From positions 5,516-69,515 of the forward strand of contig JBEPUW010000019.1 of NCBI GenBank assembly GCA_041691315.1: a stretch of DNA of 64,000 bases. The letters run 5' to 3'. How positions within the stretch are numbered: position 1 is the stretch's first letter; every line of letters starts with the position of its first letter. Shown here one piece after another: positions 61,330-64,000 of the stretch. The notes below the pieces were generated by a model. The model had not been told where the DNA came from and made no database searches. It saw only the letters and a program-made list of their open reading frames with translations. The DNA comes from Poindextera sp041691315. Its GTDB lineage: Bacteria; Pseudomonadota; Alphaproteobacteria; Caulobacterales; Caulobacteraceae. Made by a program: the position numbers and the translations under genes.

Positions 61330-64000
61330 ATGTCTGCACTAAAGCCGATGCGCTCACGTTTGGCGTTCCTGACCACTACCTCACTCGCGGCGGTAAGCCT
61401 CGCGGCATCTGGCGGCGCTTTCGTCGCCCTGATGCCGGGCGCGGCGCTCGCGCAGTGCACGCCGGATGCACCCGGTCAGCTTGGCCCGACAGCGGTTGTA
61501 ACGGGGCCGACAGAGACCTGCGCGCCTGGGACCAACCTGACCGGCCTGGCCTACGGGCTTGCCGCACCGAATCCTTCTCTGACCGTTACCTACGCGGGCC
61601 CTGGGAATATTACGCCCAATGGCGTCTTTATTAACGACGGGGGGCAAGCGGCCAACCTGACCTTCCAGGTCGACACGACCAACGGCACCGCCACTATCAC
61701 CAACAGTAGCGGCGTCGATGGCGGCAACGGCATCACCGTCCTGGGGTCCGGCGGAAACGTCAAGGTCTCGACCGGGAACGTCAGCATCGTGTCCGGAAAT
61801 ACCACGACGCCAGCTTTTGCCGGGGCCAATGTCACCGGCGTCATTGATGGAATCCTGGCGACCACGACCGGCAATGGATCGGTCAACGTCACGACGACCG
61901 GTATCGTGACCGGACTGGGCGGCTCGGGTATCTCGACCGCGACCGTGGACGGGGCCAACACCGTCAACGTTGACGCCGCCGTCTCGGGTAATCTGGCGTC
62001 GCCTTTCGCGGCGGCGGTGGACGCTCTCTCGACCGGCAACGGCACGGTGGTGGTCAATCTCGGCAATATGACCACCGTCGCGGGCAACACCACGGCTACG
62101 GCGCCCTTCTCGGTTAGTGCTGTCGGCGGGAACGGCGTAGACGCCGACAACTCGGCGCTAGTCGGCAATCAGACCGCCACCATCAACGTCACCAGTCCCG
62201 GCAACGTTTCCGTCAACGGCGGTGACGGAACGGTGGGCCTCATCGCCCAGACAAGCTCCAGCGGAACCGGCAGCCGCGCCAGCCTGATCATGAGCGGCGC
62301 GCCCGGCGGGATGGTTTCGGTTGAAGGCGCGGGCAACAATACCGGCTTTGGCGCCGGCGCATTCGGCAACGGCTCGGCCACGGTCGTCACCAACGACGGT
62401 CGCACCGTCAGCGTTGGCACCAGAGGCGGCAACAGCCCAACCGGTATCTCGGCGATAACCGAAGACACCACTGGCACGCAGTCGGCGTCCGTCACCCTTG
62501 GCGGCAACAACACGATCGTGGTCGGCAACGTCTCCAGTCATGGCGGCACGGGTGTCAGCGCCCTGGCCGGTAACGCGGGCAACGCCACGATAACCGCCGG
62601 CAACGGAACATCCATCACCGTGCTCGGCACCGATAGCCTGGACGGGATCGCTGCGCAGTCGCTCGGCGGCAACGCATCGGTGACCCTGGGCGCCGGCGGC
62701 GGCGTGACGGTGACCGGCAACGTCGCCGGCGCCGACAGCGACGGCATATTCGCCCGCGCCACTGGCGGCAGCGCGACGGTCAACACCGGGACCACCTCGG
62801 TGAAGGTGACCGGCGGCACAGGCATCTTGGCCGCGGGCGACGCCGGCGTCGGCGTCACCGTCGCCGCCAACGTCAACAGCAATGACGGCGTCGCCATCCT
62901 GACCTCGAGCGGCGGCAACACCGCCATCGCGGTGAACGGCGGCACCACCAGCGGCCTCGGGCAAGTGGTGGCGAACGTCTCCATCCCGACGATCCAGTTC
63001 ACCAACAACACCGCCAACACCACCACCACGATCGGTATCGGTGCGGCGGGCACGGTGGCCACCGATCTGGTGGGCAACGCCACCGCGGCGTCGCCCTCGG
63101 GCCTGGCCATAGCGTCCGGTCCCGGCAACGCCACCTTCGGCAGCGTCGCGGTCAACGACGCCGGCAAGCTGATCGGCAGGGTCGATTTCTCCAACGTGAT
63201 CGGCAACGGCACGGCGGGCAACGCGACCATCCCCGGCAACATCTCCAACACCGCGGTGAACGTCACCAACGGCGGCATGTGGCTGACCAGCGGCACGTCC
63301 AGGTTCGGCAACGGAGCGCTGTCGCCCGCCAACATGACCGTTGCCAGCGATACGGTGACCACCTCCGGCACCGGCGCGATCAACACGGTGGGGACCACCA
63401 CCTTCGTGTTCGGCAACACCACCACCAACAGCTTCTCCAACGCCGGCGTCACCCGCGTCGGCTCGGACGGCGCCCCGGCGACCCTGACCCTCACCGGTCC
63501 GGCCATCACGCTCTCCAACGCCGGTCTGATCGACCTGAGCACCGGCGCGGCGGGGACCCAGTCGATCATCGCTCCCACCACGGCCTTTAACGGCGTGGCG
63601 GGCGGGGTGATCGCCACCAAGGTCAACCTGTCGGGTCCTGGCTCGCAGGCCAACACGCTGAACGTGGCCTCGACCTCGGGCGCCAACGCCATCCGGGTGA
63701 TCGACGGCGGCGGTGTGGCGGCCAACGTGCCAGCGTCCACCGGCGGCATCGTGCTGGTGCACACCGGCGCGGCGAACGCCAACAATGCGGCCTTCACGCT
63801 GGATCCGGGCTCGAGCGGCTTCACCACCTTCGGACCCAGGTCCGCCCTGCTCAAGGGCGTCTTCCTCTACAGCCTGGCCAATACCGGCCAGAACGAAGTG
63901 CTGGTCTCTTCGGCGGGTCCCGGCGCCTTTGAAGCCCCGATCGTCGCCACCGCGGCGCAGGACATCTGGTACGCAACCGCGCCCTGGCAGGATCGCCAGG
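61330..64000 (+). CDS. autotransporter, 5' part
   Basis: An open frame of 890 codons runs off the right edge. It starts with an extended, basic signal peptide (MSALKPMRSRLAFLTTTSLA onwards, cleavage after GAALA). The passenger is made of repeated beta-strand units rich in Gly, Asn, Thr and Val with recurring G-N-x-T-V turns, the composition of a right-handed beta-helix. The last residues (IVATAAQDIWYATAPWQDRQ) match the linker that usually comes just before the C-terminal 12-strand outer-membrane barrel. It should be a type V secreted adhesin or surface protein. Two Cys near the N-terminus (TPD and APG contexts) are the only ones noticed. Antisense open frames here are by-products of codon bias. 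Confidence 0.88.
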   Translation, partial: MSALKPMRSRLAFLTTTSLAAVSLAASGGAFVALMPGAALAQCTPDAPGQLGPTAVVTGPTETCAPGTNLTGLAYGLAAPNPSLTVTYAGPGNITPNGVFINDGGQAANLTFQVDTTNGTATITNSSGVDGGNGITVLGSGGNVKVSTGNVSIVSGNTTTPAFAGANVTGVIDGILATTTGNGSVNVTTTGIVTGLGGSGISTATVDGANTVNVDAAVSGNLASPFAAAVDALSTGNGTVVVNLGNMTTVAGNTTATAPFSVSAVGGNGVDADNSALVGNQTATINVTSPGNVSVNGGDGTVGLIAQTSSSGTGSRASLIMSGAPGGMVSVEGAGNNTGFGAGAFGNGSATVVTNDGRTVSVGTRGGNSPTGISAITEDTTGTQSASVTLGGNNTIVVGNVSSHGGTGVSALAGNAGNATITAGNGTSITVLGTDSLDGIAAQSLGGNASVTLGAGGGVTVTGNVAGADSDGIFARATGGSATVNTGTTSVKVTGGTGILAAGDAGVGVTVAANVNSNDGVAILTSSGGNTAIAVNGGTTSGLGQVVANVSIPTIQFTNNTANTTTTIGIGAAGTVATDLVGNATAASPSGLAIASGPGNATFGSVAVNDAGKLIGRVDFSNVIGNGTAGNATIPGNISNTAVNVTNGGMWLTSGTSRFGNGALSPANMTVASDTVTTSGTGAINTVGTTTFVFGNTTTNSFSNAGVTRVGSDGAPATLTLTGPAITLSNAGLIDLSTGAAGTQSIIAPTTAFNGVAGGVIATKVNLSGPGSQANTLNVASTSGANAIRVIDGGGVAANVPASTGGIVLVHTGAANANNAAFTLDPGSSGFTTFGPRSALLKGVFLYSLANTGQNEVLVSSAGPGAFEAPIVATAAQDIWYATAPWQDRQ

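Noticed and set aside
62158..63762. Long open frames on the minus strand inside the autotransporter
   Set aside because: They encode low-complexity Gly/Val/Ala-rich strings without starts or domains, and are mirror images of the repetitive, GC-rich sense frame that carries the signal peptide and beta-helix pattern.

Overview
The window is high-GC, densely coded bacterial DNA, most likely from the order Caulobacterales (Phenylobacterium or Caulobacter type). Supporting signs are two TonB-dependent receptors, tandem fatty-acyl/steroid-type acyl-CoA dehydrogenases, propionyl-CoA carboxylase with a two-subunit methylmalonyl-CoA mutase, a DUF4102-type integrase at a tRNA, an autotransporter, and several families of short palindromic intergenic repeats. 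The assignment rests on gene content and protein style only; no rRNA or other marker gene is present.

Positions 1 to about 11000 form a loosely packed accessory region. It holds poorly conserved envelope proteins (an Ala/Gln-rich lipoprotein, a secreted protein with two long histidine runs, a glycine-zipper protein, another lipoprotein), an IS6-family insertion sequence that truncates a neighbouring gene, decayed genes (a glutathione S-transferase with a frameshift and no N-terminus, and a fragmented ORF before the IS), and a 149 bp element with perfect 16 bp terminal inverted repeats and a 4 bp direct flank.

Positions 11000 to 15200 run mostly leftward: TonB-dependent receptor, Coq7, DsbB and a YqaA/VTT membrane protein. 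A nested palindromic repeat and tRNA-Leu(CAA) follow. Beside the tRNA is an integrase N-terminus joined to what looks like the tail of an RcnB-like gene, a scar of an integrated element that was largely deleted.

Positions 16200 to 43600 are core metabolism: aldo/keto reductase, a large TonB receptor, biotin synthase, a TPR sulfotransferase, an AraC regulator, a GST, then the operon pccA-mutA-mutB that converts propionyl-CoA towards succinyl-CoA. mutB carries a 51-codon in-frame insertion that matches the intergenic palindromic repeat near the tRNA. After it come an SGNH hydrolase, an alkylsulfatase-like enzyme, a leftward cluster (CMD protein, SDR, class C beta-lactamase-like hydrolase, metallo-hydrolase), a nucleotidyltransferase, and a phospholipid set (PlsC and CdsA leftward; a small membrane protein and a divergent CDP-alcohol phosphatidyltransferase rightward) split by a Phd/VapC toxin-antitoxin pair.

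Positions 43300 to 64000 hold HU, a GH130-like enzyme, a DUF2156 (MprF C-terminal-like) membrane protein, an apparent operon of four acyl-CoA dehydrogenases and two short-chain dehydrogenases, a glycosyltransferase with a glycogen-debranching-like enzyme, an LLM flavin oxidoreductase, a di-haem cytochrome, an enoyl-CoA hydratase, and the first 890 codons of an autotransporter that runs off the right edge.
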